Positions 1 to 8,588 of a stretch of 64,000 nucleotides of DNA are shown piece after piece. Source of the DNA: JACXVD01 sp020446665 (lineage in GTDB: Bacteria; Pseudomonadota; Alphaproteobacteria; Sphingomonadales; Sphingomonadaceae); assembly GCA_041396905.1 (NCBI GenBank), contig JAWKXQ010000014.1, positions 13,009 to 77,008 on the forward strand. The letters run 5' to 3'. The notes beneath the pieces were generated by a model that was not told the DNA's origin, did no database searches, and saw only the letters and a program-made list of their open reading frames with translations. Each line of letters opens with the position of its first letter. The first letter of the stretch is position 1. The position numbers were made by a program, and so were the translations under genes.

Positions 1-51
1 CGGAGCGCATCCGCTCCACCCCCTCTTTCAAGAGCCTAGATCTCTTGGCTA

Positions 52-561
52 TCAGGCGCCGGCTTGCGAGCTCGCGATAGCCTGAGCGATCTGTTCAGCG
101 GTGAAGCGCGCGGTCAGGCCGTTTTCGCTGGCGACGAAATGCTCGCGCTTCAGCGCGACCGGGCCGGCTTCGTTTTCCAGCACCACATTATCGCCTTCGA
201 CCGATGCGATCGTGCCGACGGACTGGCCGTCCACGCTGGTCACGGCAGCCCCTTCAACCAGAGCAGCGTCAAGCTTGGCCGCTGCTTCCGCTTCGATAGC
301 GGCCATCATTTCATCCAGCTGCGCCTTGGTGACGGTGATGGTCGGGCCTTGTTCGCCTTCGCCGAAAGCGTTCATCGGCAGCGGGGCGACATGCGAACCG
401 GTATTGACCGAAGCGACTTCGCCCGAAACCGCGTCAATCGTGCCGACTTCATTGCCTTCCGGGCCATAGACCGTGGCACCGGCGACAACCTGCGGGTTGG
501 CGAAGGCCGGTGTGGCAGCAAAGGCGAGGGCGGTGGCGACGGCCATTTTGGCAAGTTTCAT
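52..561 (-). CDS. Exported protein with two PRC-barrel-like repeats
   Basis: A 169-residue protein of unknown function. The start at 561 is chosen because GGAGAG lies just upstream and the first 22 residues form a clean signal peptide (MKLAK, a hydrophobic stretch, then ATPAFA before NPQVV). The mature part holds two similar segments, about residues 25-50 (VVAGATVYGPEGNEVGTI) and 90-130 (VEGAAVTSVDGQSVGTI), each followed by short beta strands. This resembles PRC-barrel-like small beta domains; the family call is inference. The intervening stretch is Ala/Glu rich and probably helical. It is probably periplasmic. It stands alone and transcribes toward the left edge of the window. Confidence 0.75.
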   Translation of the reverse strand: MKLAKMAVATALAFAATPAFANPQVVAGATVYGPEGNEVGTIDAVSGEVASVNTGSHVAPLPMNAFGEGEQGPTITVTKAQLDEMMAAIEAEAAAKLDAALVEGAAVTSVDGQSVGTIASVEGDNVVLENEAGPVALKREHFVASENGLTARFTAEQIAQAIASSQAGA

Positions 562-910
562 GAATTCTCTCCGTGTACACGTCAAAGTTACGGCTCCCCC
601 ACGCGCGAAAACGCGCCAGAAACCAGGAAAATGGGAAACGGATTGATGCGGACGGACGCACACACAGGCGACCACGCAAAATGCCACCACACATAAAAAG
701 GGGCATCAGCCCGGTGCAGCAGCCCATTCCTCCGCCATGGAAGGAAATCGACCCGAAAACTTCGCATCTGCGAAGAAGCGGCTCCATTTCAGCTTTTGGA
801 CTGAAACGCAACCTGTCGCTGTGTGTAGGGGGCGAGAGATTAAGACAGGCTGAAGAAATGGGGCGATGGGGCGATGGGGCGTTGCTTGCGGGCCTTTCAG
901 TGGGCTTGCA
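562..910. other. Intergenic stretch, no gene seen
   Basis: No open frame here has convincing codon use or a ribosome site. The only structure noticed is a 7-bp-stem hairpin at 760-775 (cttcgca/tgcgaag) and a short run of gatggggc units near 861-880. Because the exported-protein gene reads leftward from 561 and the cca gene ends at 1059, this stretch must hold the promoter of the exported protein. Confidence 0.5.
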
Positions 911-1024
911 ACCCCTCAACCAGCTTGCGCTAGGCGCTGTGCGCCAAGCTTCAGCATCCTTCTCCCCGGGGGAGAAGGATAGGCAGGCTTGCCAACTTGT
1001 TGGCTAGCCGAACTTGGATGAGGG
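911..1024 (-). repeat. Large palindromic intergenic repeat, copy 1 (inverted orientation)
   Basis: The repeat begins cccctca and ends gatgagggg. Its centre is a strong hairpin at 956-980 (ccttctcccc/gggggagaagg), and each arm carries its own hairpin. It is the same family as 9931-10072 and 10442-10554. Comparing arms shows it lies in the opposite orientation: its left arm matches the right arms of the other two. It sits between the cca stop codon and the exported-protein gene. Confidence 0.85.
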
Positions 1025-1058
1025 GCTACAAAGCTCAGAAACGGTAAGAACCTGTGAG

Positions 1059-2237
1059 TCAGCTGTTCCCCAGTTCCCGCTCCAGCAGTTCTTCCACCCT
1101 CTCGCGGGGAGGGAAGCCTTCTTCGACCCATGCGGCTTCGACCGTGCGCAAGATGCGCGCTACCTCGGGCCCGGCGCTCACCCCGCGGGCGACGATTTCG
1201 CCGCCTTTGAGCGGCAATTGTGGCACATCCCAGCCATCCAGCGCCGCGATATCCCGCCCGGCCAGCAATTGCCGGTCCACCGCGCAGTCCATCCCTTCAG
1301 TATAGGCAAGCGCGCGTGGTGAAGCGAAATCCTGCGGCTTGCGCTCTGCCGCGCAGACCAGCCTTGCGCGTTGTGCGCGGGAGAGGCGCAGCCGCGCGGC
1401 GACATCGCCTGCCGTATCGGGCAGGGCGGGGAGCAAGGCGGCCAGACGGCGAATGCCCTGCGGCACAACTCCGGCTGCCAATTCCGTCGCGATCAGCCTG
1501 CGCAACACCTCCAGCTCATGCTTGCCAGCCTCTGGCAGCACCACTTGCAACACGCCCAGTTCGCGCATCCGCTCCACTGTATCGGCCGGGTCCGGCAGGC
1601 CCAGCAGCGAGAGCAATTCCATCGCCACCCGCTCGCGGCTGAGCCCCTTGAGAGTGGAGGCCAGTTCCGCGCAGGCTGCTTCCGCCTCTGTATCCAGCTC
1701 CGCGCCGAAACGCGCCTGAAAGCGGAAATAGCGCAGGATCCGCAAATGATCTTCGCGGATCCGCTGGCTTGCATCGCCGATAAAGCGCACCCGCCGCGCC
1801 GCCAGATCATCCAGCCCGCCGAAATAATCGGAAATTTCCAGCGTTTCGGGATGGGCATAGAGCGCATTGATGGTGAAATCGCGCCGCGCCGCATCCTCTT
1901 TCCAGTCGCTGGCAAAGCGCACCGTCGCGCGGCGGCCATCGGTGCTGACATCATGGCGCAGCGTGGTGATTTCCACCGGCCCGCCGGGCAGGATGGCGGT
2001 GATCGTGCCATGATCGATCCCGGTCGGTACGCAGCGAATATGCGCATGGTTGAGCCCCGCCATCACCATGTCCGGTTCCAGCGGGGTAGCCGCGTCAATA
2101 TCCTTCACCGCATGGCCCAGCAAAGTGTCGCGCACCGCGCCGCCGACCCAGCGGATATTGTCCACCCCCAGCGCCGCGACCAGTTCCGCCAGATCTTCGC
2201 GGCCAGTCCAGTCATTGGCGGGCAGGGTGGTGGTCAT
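1059..2237 (-). CDS. cca: CCA-adding tRNA nucleotidyltransferase / poly(A) polymerase family
   Basis: A 392-residue class II nucleotidyltransferase. It should add or repair the 3' CCA of tRNAs in the cytosol. The head domain shows the GGAVRD motif near residue 32, the catalytic DxD as VKDIDAAT near 46, and RRDFTINALYA near 120. The RNA-binding neck follows (FIGDASQRIREDHLRILRYFRF). The tail has no HD phosphohydrolase motif, typical of the shorter alphaproteobacterial enzymes. The start codon overlaps the stop of the upstream NUDIX gene by 4 bp (ATGA), so the two are translationally coupled. Whether it adds CCA or A alone cannot be decided from sequence; as the only such gene in view, CCA addition is the default. 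Confidence 0.93.
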   Translation of the reverse strand: MTTTLPANDWTGREDLAELVAALGVDNIRWVGGAVRDTLLGHAVKDIDAATPLEPDMVMAGLNHAHIRCVPTGIDHGTITAILPGGPVEITTLRHDVSTDGRRATVRFASDWKEDAARRDFTINALYAHPETLEISDYFGGLDDLAARRVRFIGDASQRIREDHLRILRYFRFQARFGAELDTEAEAACAELASTLKGLSRERVAMELLSLLGLPDPADTVERMRELGVLQVVLPEAGKHELEVLRRLIATELAAGVVPQGIRRLAALLPALPDTAGDVAARLRLSRAQRARLVCAAERKPQDFASPRALAYTEGMDCAVDRQLLAGRDIAALDGWDVPQLPLKGGEIVARGVSAGPEVARILRTVEAAWVEEGFPPRERVEELLERELGNS

Positions 2238-2833
2238 GCGTCACGCTCCGCCAGCGCCAGGCGGCGGGTCAGATTGACGATGATGGCCGCGGTCACGCCC
2301 CAGATGCGGTGGCCCTGCCAATGGATTTCCGTGTAACGGCGCATGGCCCCTTCCCAATGCACTTCCTGCTCCTGCTGGTTGGCGGGATCGAGGATATAGC
2401 GGAAGGGCGGTTCAAACCACTCCGCCACCTCTGCCGGGTTGGGGACAAGTGGCAAATCGGCCGGAATGGTGGCGAGGACCGGGGTGATGTCAAAGCCCGT
2501 GCGGGTGCGAAAACGGTCGGTCTCGCCGATCACGCGAACATCGCGCGGGTCAATCCCCAGCTCCTCCTGCGCTTCGCGCAAGGCCGCTTCGACAGGGGTT
2601 TCGCCGGGGTCGAGCCGACCGCCGGGAAAGGCCGCCTGGCCCGGATGTTTGCGCATCGTGTGCGGGCGGTGGGTGACGAGCACGCCGGGGTCGTCGCGTT
2701 CGGTCACGGCAATCAGCACAGCCGCCGGGGCCAGCCGGTCCGGCGGCGCCATGGCGTCTTCCATCGGATCGGGCAGGGGGCGGGCATGGGCGCGCTGATA
2801 GAGCTGTTCCAGCCGGCTGTGCAGCGCGTTCAT
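2234..2833 (-). CDS. NUDIX hydrolase, CoA pyrophosphatase (NudL) type
   Basis: A 199-residue NUDIX protein. The box GGRLDPGETPVEAALREAQE, followed by ELGI, is complete (residues about 81-104), with the REXXEE acidic cluster that binds the metal. The motif just before it (HPGQAAFPGG) matches the UPF0035 signature of the CoA pyrophosphatase subfamily, which cleaves CoA to 3',5'-ADP and phosphopantetheine. It sits in a tight three-gene operon: its start overlaps the DUF1285 stop by 4 bp and its stop overlaps the cca start by 4 bp. This order is recurrent in alphaproteobacteria (from memory). Confidence 0.92.
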   Translation of the reverse strand: MNALHSRLEQLYQRAHARPLPDPMEDAMAPPDRLAPAAVLIAVTERDDPGVLVTHRPHTMRKHPGQAAFPGGRLDPGETPVEAALREAQEELGIDPRDVRVIGETDRFRTRTGFDITPVLATIPADLPLVPNPAEVAEWFEPPFRYILDPANQQEQEVHWEGAMRRYTEIHWQGHRIWGVTAAIIVNLTRRLALAERDA

Positions 2834-3378
2834 TCCGGCACCAGATCGAATGTGGCGCCCTGGCTGGTGACGCGCAGATCTTCGCCCTGCGCCAGTGCAA
2901 TATCCGCCAGTTGCAACCAGGTCGAGCGGTTGAGCCGGGCCTCGCAGCCTTGCCGCACGGCCAGATAGATCGCGGGCAGATCGGGATCGCCTGCCGCGCG
3001 CAGGGGGTGTTCCGGCCCGGCCAGCACGATCTCGTCAGTATTCAGGCGAAACGCCAGCGCGCCGTCGCGCTCGACCAGATCGGTGGCGATAAAGGCGGCG
3101 TCCTCCACCGCGATGGTCAGCTTCTGGGTAGGGGTGACGAGCCAGTGCTGGCCATCCCCGGCCCGCGAGAGCAGGCTGGCAAAGGCGCGCACCATGGCCG
3201 GGCGCCTGATCTCCCCCCCATCGTGAAACCAGCGGCCATCCGCCGCGATGCGCATATGGCTGTCGCCCGAAACGGAAGGGCTCCACTGTTCCACCGGCGG
3301 CAATTTGCGCGCCGCCACCGCCTCAGCCAGTTCAGCGAGCGAGAGCGCGGCAATTTCAGGGGGCGGATCATAGGGCAT
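2830..3378 (-). CDS. DUF1285 family protein
   Basis: A 182-residue cytosolic protein matching DUF1285. Recognised stretches are PVEQWSPSVSGDSHMRIAADG, GRWFHDGGEIRRPAMVRAFA and the C-terminal VLAGPEHPLR. No enzymatic function is established for the family, to my knowledge. It is first in an operon with the NUDIX and CCA-transferase genes, overlapping the former by 4 bp. Its promoter must lie in the 45 bp between its start and the inverted-repeat element ending at 3424, or inside that element. The insertion may therefore have rewired expression of the operon. Confidence 0.85.
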   Translation of the reverse strand: MPYDPPPEIAALSLAELAEAVAARKLPPVEQWSPSVSGDSHMRIAADGRWFHDGGEIRRPAMVRAFASLLSRAGDGQHWLVTPTQKLTIAVEDAAFIATDLVERDGALAFRLNTDEIVLAGPEHPLRAAGDPDLPAIYLAVRQGCEARLNRSTWLQLADIALAQGEDLRVTSQGATFDLVPE

Positions 3379-3423
3379 GGCAAATGATGCGATGCCAGAT
3401 GTCGCCTATTCCGCCAAGGGGCC

Positions 3424-3689
3424 AGGGTCAGGAACCAATAATCACGCTATCGAGGCGCCGGAATGACAAACATATCGGACGAAAACGCGCGCCGGAAATA
3501 CTGGATGTATTTCCAAGCGTGTTTTTGGCCGAGATGGAAGCCATTCCGGCGTCCCGAAGGGATTTGACCAAAATGGCCCAGTGCTGCGTCGGATCGGCTT
3601 GAAAGATAGAGATATTCCTTCGCCTCTCCTCCTTGCTCTGAGCCATTTTGCCTCAAACCTCGATAGCGTGATTATTGGTTCCTGACCCT
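3424..3689. mobile_element. 266-bp MITE-like element with perfect 32-bp terminal inverted repeats
   Basis: Positions 3424-3455 (starting agggtcaggaaccaataatc) are the exact reverse complement of 3658-3689, 32 of 32 bases. The 202 bp between hold no recognisable gene. One minus-strand frame of 72 codons (3428-3646) is open but runs into the inverted repeat and matches nothing I know. No target duplication is obvious. The right arm supplies the stop codon of the GNAT gene, so the element either inserted into or captured that 3' end. Size and structure fit a non-autonomous foldback or MITE; the mobilising transposase is unknown. Confidence 0.8.
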
Positions 3690-4205
3690 CGTCCACGGCC
3701 CCAGCATTCCTTCGGCAGGCAGCACTGCCGGGTTTTCGCAGCGGACCAGCAGCCGTGCCGGGTCCCACGGGCCGGGGCAGCGCCAGCCGCCTGTCGCCTG
3801 CGCGGAGAAGCCCCAGCGGCCGTAATAGGGTTCATCCCCGATCATCACCTGCGGCAGGGCAGGTTGACCTTGCCGTGCCATCGCATCGATCGCGCCCAGG
3901 GCAGCGGCCATCAGAGCCTTGCCATAGCCGCCATTCTGCAAGGCGGGTACCACCGCCACCGGCCCGACCATCACCATCGGATGCGCGCGGCCATCAGGAT
4001 CGAGCAACGCCACGGGCCAGAGCTGGATCGTGCCAGCGAGGTAATCCTCATCATCCAGTGCGGCAAAGCTCAGCCCTTCCAGCCAGTCCATTCCGGTGCG
4101 GATGCGATAGGCAGTGCGCGCATGACGGTCTGGCCCGAAAGCTGCGTCGAGCAATTGTTCGACCAGATCGGGATCGACAGCGGAAAGGGGCACGATGCTC
4201 GCCAT
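3672..4205 (-). CDS. GNAT family N-acetyltransferase (YhbS-like), 3' end altered by insertion
   Basis: A 177-residue acetyl-CoA-dependent acyltransferase. The fold is visible as an N-terminal helix (LVEQLLDAAFGPDRHART), a beta strand (DYLAGTIQLWPV), the acetyl-CoA strand MVMVGPVAVVP and the pyrophosphate loop QNGGYGKALM at about residues 90-100. The late motif YYGRWGFSA is typical of the YhbS group. The substrate is unknown. The last residues and the TAA lie inside the right arm of the inverted-repeat element, so the native C-terminus was probably a few residues different; the core is intact and could be active. Confidence 0.85.
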   Translation of the reverse strand: MASIVPLSAVDPDLVEQLLDAAFGPDRHARTAYRIRTGMDWLEGLSFAALDDEDYLAGTIQLWPVALLDPDGRAHPMVMVGPVAVVPALQNGGYGKALMAAALGAIDAMARQGQPALPQVMIGDEPYYGRWGFSAQATGGWRCPGPWDPARLLVRCENPAVLPAEGMLGPWTRVRNQ

Positions 4206-4247
4206 GGCGCGCGCCGATAGGGGCGGGGTGGTGCAAAGTCGAGCGGA

Positions 4248-5420
4248 TTATTCGCTGACCGCCGGATAAAGCTGCAACAGCCGCCCGCCTTCGCCATCTT
4301 CGATCACGAAGATCGTGCCTTCGATACCCACGGCCACATCGCGGATGCGGGCATCCATATTGTAACGGGCCGCTTCGCGCGCGGTCTCCCCGTCAAACTC
4401 GACCCGCACCAGCGCGCTGCTGCCCAGTCCGGCAATCAGCAAATCGCCCTGCCATTCGGGAAACAGGTCAGCATTGTAGAAGGCCATGTCGCCCGGCGCG
4501 ATCACCGGCGTCCAGCTGATTGCGGGCGGCGTGAATTCAGGGCGGGTTTCATGATCAGGGATCGGATCGCCATTGTAGTGCACGCCGTTGGAGACAATGG
4601 GCCAGCCATAATTGGAACCGGGCTTCACGAGGTTCAACTCGTCCCCGCCGCGCGGGCCGTGTTCGACTTCCCACAATTTCCCCTCGGCATCGAAGGCAAG
4701 GCCCAGGATATTGCGGTGGCCCCAGCTCCAGATCTGCGCCGCAATGCCGCCCTGTTCGGCCATGGGATTGCCCGCAGCGGGTGTGCCGTCGAGATTGAGC
4801 CGCACGACCTTGCCCAGATTGCCTGACAGGTCCTGTGCCGGGTCCATTTTCTGCCGCTCGCCCGAAGCGATGAAGAGATATTGCCCGTCAGGCGAAAAGG
4901 CGATGCGGTGCGAATAATGGCCGCGCCCGCTGACCTTGGGGCTTTGCCGCCAGATCACCGTGAGTCCTTCGATCCGGCAGACTTCGTCATTCTCGCCGCC
5001 GCAGCTGAGCGTCCCGCGACCGACGGCTGCGCCGCGCGTGTTGCCGGGGCCAGCCTCCGCCCAGCTGAGATAGATCATCCGGCTGGTTTCGTAATCAGGG
5101 GCAAAGGCAATATCGCCCAGACCGCCCTGGCCGCCATAATCGACCTTCGGCGCGCCGCTGACGATCCCTTCTACTCCGCTGGCAGGCTGATAATTGCGGA
5201 TCGTGCCGCCTTTCTCCGTCACGAAGATGCGGCCGGTGCCCGGCTCCACGGCGATGGCCCATGGTTCGTCATAGCTTGTCTCTTCCGTGACTGTGAAAGG
5301 CGCTTCAGAGGCAGCGGGGGCGGGCGGGCTATCCCCACTTGCAGCATGGCCGCAACTTGCAGTGGCCAGCGCCAGCGGGGATAGGATAAGCACGAAGGAT
5401 GTGTGTTTGAAGATGGTCAT
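4248..5420 (-). CDS. Exported PQQ-dependent aldose sugar dehydrogenase
   Basis: A 390-residue six-bladed beta-propeller of the soluble glucose/sorbosone dehydrogenase family (YliI type), which oxidises aldoses with PQQ and passes electrons on in the periplasm. The N-terminus MTIFKHTSFVLILSPLALAT ends in ASCGH, so it may be a lipoprotein. Blade motifs include PWAIAVEPGTGRIFVTEKGG, GQGGLGDIAFAPDY, SGRGHYSHRIAFSPDGQYLF, WSWGHRNILGLAFD and EHGPRGGDELNLVKPGSNYG; the last two regions bind PQQ and Ca in characterised members. The frame stays open far upstream, but the extra segment is Ser/Ala-rich and lies antisense to rnhB. The start at 5420 overlaps the divergent rnhB start by 8 bp. Confidence 0.88.
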   Translation of the reverse strand: MTIFKHTSFVLILSPLALATASCGHAASGDSPPAPAASEAPFTVTEETSYDEPWAIAVEPGTGRIFVTEKGGTIRNYQPASGVEGIVSGAPKVDYGGQGGLGDIAFAPDYETSRMIYLSWAEAGPGNTRGAAVGRGTLSCGGENDEVCRIEGLTVIWRQSPKVSGRGHYSHRIAFSPDGQYLFIASGERQKMDPAQDLSGNLGKVVRLNLDGTPAAGNPMAEQGGIAAQIWSWGHRNILGLAFDAEGKLWEVEHGPRGGDELNLVKPGSNYGWPIVSNGVHYNGDPIPDHETRPEFTPPAISWTPVIAPGDMAFYNADLFPEWQGDLLIAGLGSSALVRVEFDGETAREAARYNMDARIRDVAVGIEGTIFVIEDGEGGRLLQLYPAVSE

Positions 5421-6054
5421 ACTCGCAGGAACTCCGCAGGACGAATTTGGTGCCCGCCCGTTTGTTGCACCCCTTGTCGCAGGCGTTGACGAAGCTGGCC
5501 GTGGCCCGCTGGCCGGGCCAGTTGTGGCGGCTGCTGTCGTGCTGGGCAATAGCCCACCTGTGGGATTGGCAGATTCCAAGAAACTATCGGCCAAACGGCG
5601 CGCGCTGCTCGACTCGCAAATCCGCGCCAGCTGCGCCTGGGGCGTGGGGATTGTCGAGCCGGAGGAGATTGACCGGCTCAATATTTTCGGCGCGACCATG
5701 CGCGCGATGACGCTGGCCGTGGCGCAGCTGGCCGAGGCGCTGGGGGAGGCTCCCGGTGAAGTGCTGATCGACGGCAACCTCACCCCTGAGGGCCGCGATG
5801 AAGGATGGTGCTGGCAAGCGCGCGCGATTGTTGGCGGGGATGCGCTGGAACCGGCGATTTCCGCTGCCAGCATCATCGCCAAGCAATGGCGGGACCGGAT
5901 CATGTGCGAAGCGGCGGCGCGTCACCCCCATTACGGCTGGGAACGCAATATGGGCTATGGCACGAAAGAGCATATGGAGGCCCTGCGCCTGCACGGCCCG
6001 ACCCCGCTCCACCGCAGGAGCTTTGCCCCGGTGGCGCAATTGACGCTGCTTTAG
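5413..6054 (+). CDS. rnhB: Ribonuclease HII
   Basis: A 213-residue type 2 RNase H that cuts RNA in RNA/DNA hybrids and removes misincorporated ribonucleotides. Acidic active-site motifs are all present: GVDEAGRGPLAGPVV (residues about 23-37), DSKKLS, EVLIDGN and the Asp-containing GDALEPAISAASIIAK. The C-terminal YGWERNMGYGT and HRRSFAPV are typical. An in-frame GTG at 5401 behind GAAGG is an alternative start. In alphaproteobacteria rnhB often precedes ccrM; here a GGDEF-EAL gene lies between them on the other strand. Confidence 0.93.
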   Translation: MVILAGTPQDEFGARPFVAPLVAGVDEAGRGPLAGPVVAAAVVLGNSPPVGLADSKKLSAKRRALLDSQIRASCAWGVGIVEPEEIDRLNIFGATMRAMTLAVAQLAEALGEAPGEVLIDGNLTPEGRDEGWCWQARAIVGGDALEPAISAASIIAKQWRDRIMCEAAARHPHYGWERNMGYGTKEHMEALRLHGPTPLHRRSFAPVAQLTLL

Positions 6055-6056
6055 AC

Positions 6057-8405
6057 TTAGCTGCCAGTCAAGCGGCCGGGATTGGCCTTGTCCGCATCAA
6101 GAATGCTCGCAAAATCATGTTTGATGACCGCGCCGCTGGAGGGAGGCATCGCGCCTTGTGATGCTGACGGCGTGATGGGCGGCGAGAAGTAAAATCCCTG
6201 CGCCGCGGTGCAGCCGGAGGCTTGCAGCCATTCGAACTGTTCGCGGTGCTCGATCCCTTCGGCGACTGTCTTCATCTCCAGTTCTTCGGCCAGACCGATG
6301 GTCGCCCTGATGATTGCCTGGCAATCGGGCCGTTCCAGCAGATCCTCAACGAAGCAGCGGTCAATCTTGATCGTATCGAAGGGGAATTTGCGCAGATAAT
6401 TGAGCGATGAATAGCCGGTTCCGAAATCATCCAGCGCAATCCGCACGCCCAGTGCGCGGATATTGTGGAGGATTTCGATATTCTCATTGGTGTCGTGCAG
6501 CAGTGCGGTCTCGGTGATTTCCAGTTCCACGCGCTGCGGGGCAACGCCTGTGGTTGCGAGCGCCTGCGCCAGTACAGCCACCAGTCTTTCCGAACGAATC
6601 TGGACCGGGGAAAGGTTGATGGCGACTGTGATATTGTCCGGCCAGCTTGCCGCCTGCCGGATGGCATCGCGCACGATCCATTCGCCCAGTGAGACGATCA
6701 GCCCGCTCTCTTCGGCGATATTGATGAACTCGCCCGGCATGATCAGCCCGTATTCGGGATGGTTCCAGCGGACCAGCGCTTCCATGCCTGAGGTTTCGCC
6801 GGTGGTGAAATCGACTTGCGGCTGGAACATCAGCACGAACTGGCCGTCTTGCAGCGCGGTGCGCATGTCCAGTTCCAGCTCTTGCCGCTTGCGATCCAGC
6901 TCGTGCAACTGGGCATTATAGTCGCGATAGCAATTGCGCCCGCTATCCTTGGCCGCATAGAGCGCGAGGTCCGCCCGCCGCATCCATTCTTCCGGCTCGA
7001 TAGTGGCGCTCCGGCAATAGGCGACGCCGATACTGGCAGAAACGTGGAGCGCCCGCCCGCCGATATCTATCGGGTCAGACAGGCGCATGATCAGGCGGTC
7101 TGCCAAAGCGTGAATTTCTTCCAGACTTTGTTCGTCACGCGTGAGAATGGCGAATTCATCGCCGCCCAGACGCGCCACCAGCGCTGTCTGTCCTGCCTCC
7201 AGCACAATGCGCCGGGCGATGGTGCGCAGCAGGCTGTCACCCGCCTCATGGCCCAGCGTGTCATTGACGATCTTGAACTTGTCGAGATCGATGAACAGCA
7301 TGGCCTTGCGCCGAGCATTGCCATGGGCAAGCTGCACCAGCACTTCATTGAAGCGCAGCCGGTTGGCAAGCTCTGTCAGCGTATCGCATTTTGCCATTTG
7401 CGACAGCTGGCGGTCGGCAAGGATCTGAGCGGTGACATCGCTCATCACCCCGCGCATCGTGCCATTGTCGAGCGGCTTGCCAGAGATGGACCACCAGGTT
7501 TCCTTGTCCATGCCCGCCACCTGAATGCAAAAGTCGCGGAAGCTGCCGCCAGAACGGAGCTTGAGCTGAAGCATTTCATGATCCGCGCCTGGAACGAACA
7601 GAGACATCATCTGCGTCCCTTCCAGTGCGGCAGCCGGGCGCCGTGCCGCATCGGAAAAGCGCTGGGTTATGTCGACGAGCCTGCCAGAAGCGTCGATTTC
7701 CCACAGCCAGTCAGATGCTGCCGCTTCATATTCATGCAGCAACAGGCGCACCGTCTGTTCCGATCGTTCCAGTTCGATCTCTTCCAGCAGCCGTTCACGA
7801 TAGAAGCGCGAATGATCGCTCACGCCATACAGCACGATGATGCCGTGCAGCCAGGTGAGCAGGACAATCGGCACCGCCAGATGCACTTCATAGAGGAAGG
7901 CAATCCCGGTTCCTGCGCAGATACAGGCCAGCATCAGGCTGTTGGCGGCAGATTTAAGATGGCGATATTGCATCAGCGCCGTGGACATGATCCCCGCCGC
8001 CAGCACGCACAGGATCAGATATTCGCCGCCTGCGTTCGCATATTGCCACAATACGGTGAAGGCGATCGCCCAGTTGAGCCCGCAACCCTGGGCCAGCACT
8101 GTGGCGTAGATCACATTCTTGCGAATATAGGCCTTGTCCGTCGAATTTCGATCAAAATCATAGCTTTGCTTGATCCGTAGGCCATCCAGCAAGAGCAAGG
8201 TAAACAGCCAGAAAAGCCAGAAGGTCGCATGTTCGCGCCGTGCCATGGTGGGAACCAGGATCAGCGCACTGCAAATCGTCCCGAATGCCGCACTGCGGAC
8301 ATTCGAAATGAAATCCGACATTTGCCGGATCAGCAGCTGATCATCGAGATCAAGCCTGGAGGTGCGGTTCTGGCTCACATTCTGTCCCAAGGGGAAGAAC
8401 GTCAT
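6057..8405 (-). CDS. Membrane GGDEF-EAL cyclic-di-GMP protein with PAS domain
   Basis: A 782-residue inner-membrane protein that makes and/or degrades cyclic di-GMP. Order: about six hydrophobic segments (to about residue 210), a PAS-like domain (AASDWLWEIDASGRLVDITQ), GGDEF domain (about 350-510, ARLGGDEFAIL intact), EAL domain (about 525-770). No RxxD inhibitory site is seen five residues before GGDEF. The EAL catalytic set is complete: MEALVRW, NLSP, LEITE, DDFGTGYSSL, KIDRCF, AEGIE and QGFYF. Phosphodiesterase activity is therefore likely and cyclase activity possible. No clear ribosome site precedes the start at 8405; a later ATG at MSDFISNV is an alternative. The stop lies 2 bp from the rnhB stop (convergent). 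Confidence 0.9.
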   Translation of the reverse strand: MTFFPLGQNVSQNRTSRLDLDDQLLIRQMSDFISNVRSAAFGTICSALILVPTMARREHATFWLFWLFTLLLLDGLRIKQSYDFDRNSTDKAYIRKNVIYATVLAQGCGLNWAIAFTVLWQYANAGGEYLILCVLAAGIMSTALMQYRHLKSAANSLMLACICAGTGIAFLYEVHLAVPIVLLTWLHGIIVLYGVSDHSRFYRERLLEEIELERSEQTVRLLLHEYEAAASDWLWEIDASGRLVDITQRFSDAARRPAAALEGTQMMSLFVPGADHEMLQLKLRSGGSFRDFCIQVAGMDKETWWSISGKPLDNGTMRGVMSDVTAQILADRQLSQMAKCDTLTELANRLRFNEVLVQLAHGNARRKAMLFIDLDKFKIVNDTLGHEAGDSLLRTIARRIVLEAGQTALVARLGGDEFAILTRDEQSLEEIHALADRLIMRLSDPIDIGGRALHVSASIGVAYCRSATIEPEEWMRRADLALYAAKDSGRNCYRDYNAQLHELDRKRQELELDMRTALQDGQFVLMFQPQVDFTTGETSGMEALVRWNHPEYGLIMPGEFINIAEESGLIVSLGEWIVRDAIRQAASWPDNITVAINLSPVQIRSERLVAVLAQALATTGVAPQRVELEITETALLHDTNENIEILHNIRALGVRIALDDFGTGYSSLNYLRKFPFDTIKIDRCFVEDLLERPDCQAIIRATIGLAEELEMKTVAEGIEHREQFEWLQASGCTAAQGFYFSPPITPSASQGAMPPSSGAVIKHDFASILDADKANPGRLTGS

Positions 8406-8588
8406 ACCAGCGCGCTGTTAAATGGAGCCTCAGCCTTTGGGGCAATTTTACCTTACGGGAAAAGGTTAATGGCGCAGCAGGAAAGGGCGGGCAGGCCTGT
8501 GCTGCCAACAGCGACTGGCCGCCCAGATCAGGCACCGCCTATCCGCCCGCAGCCGGATCGCAGCAGCCATGTGAAGAAATTTCACTTT

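Noticed and set aside
860..882. Tandem gatggggc units as a minisatellite
   Set aside because: Fewer than three full units; not enough to call a tandem repeat.
5421..5903. N-terminal extension of the sugar dehydrogenase by 161 codons
   Set aside because: Ser/Ala/Pro-rich antisense of rnhB; a proper signal peptide starts at 5420.
6816..8180. A 454-codon plus-strand frame antisense to the GGDEF-EAL gene
   Set aside because: Shadow of a strongly conserved gene; no ribosome site, unnatural composition.
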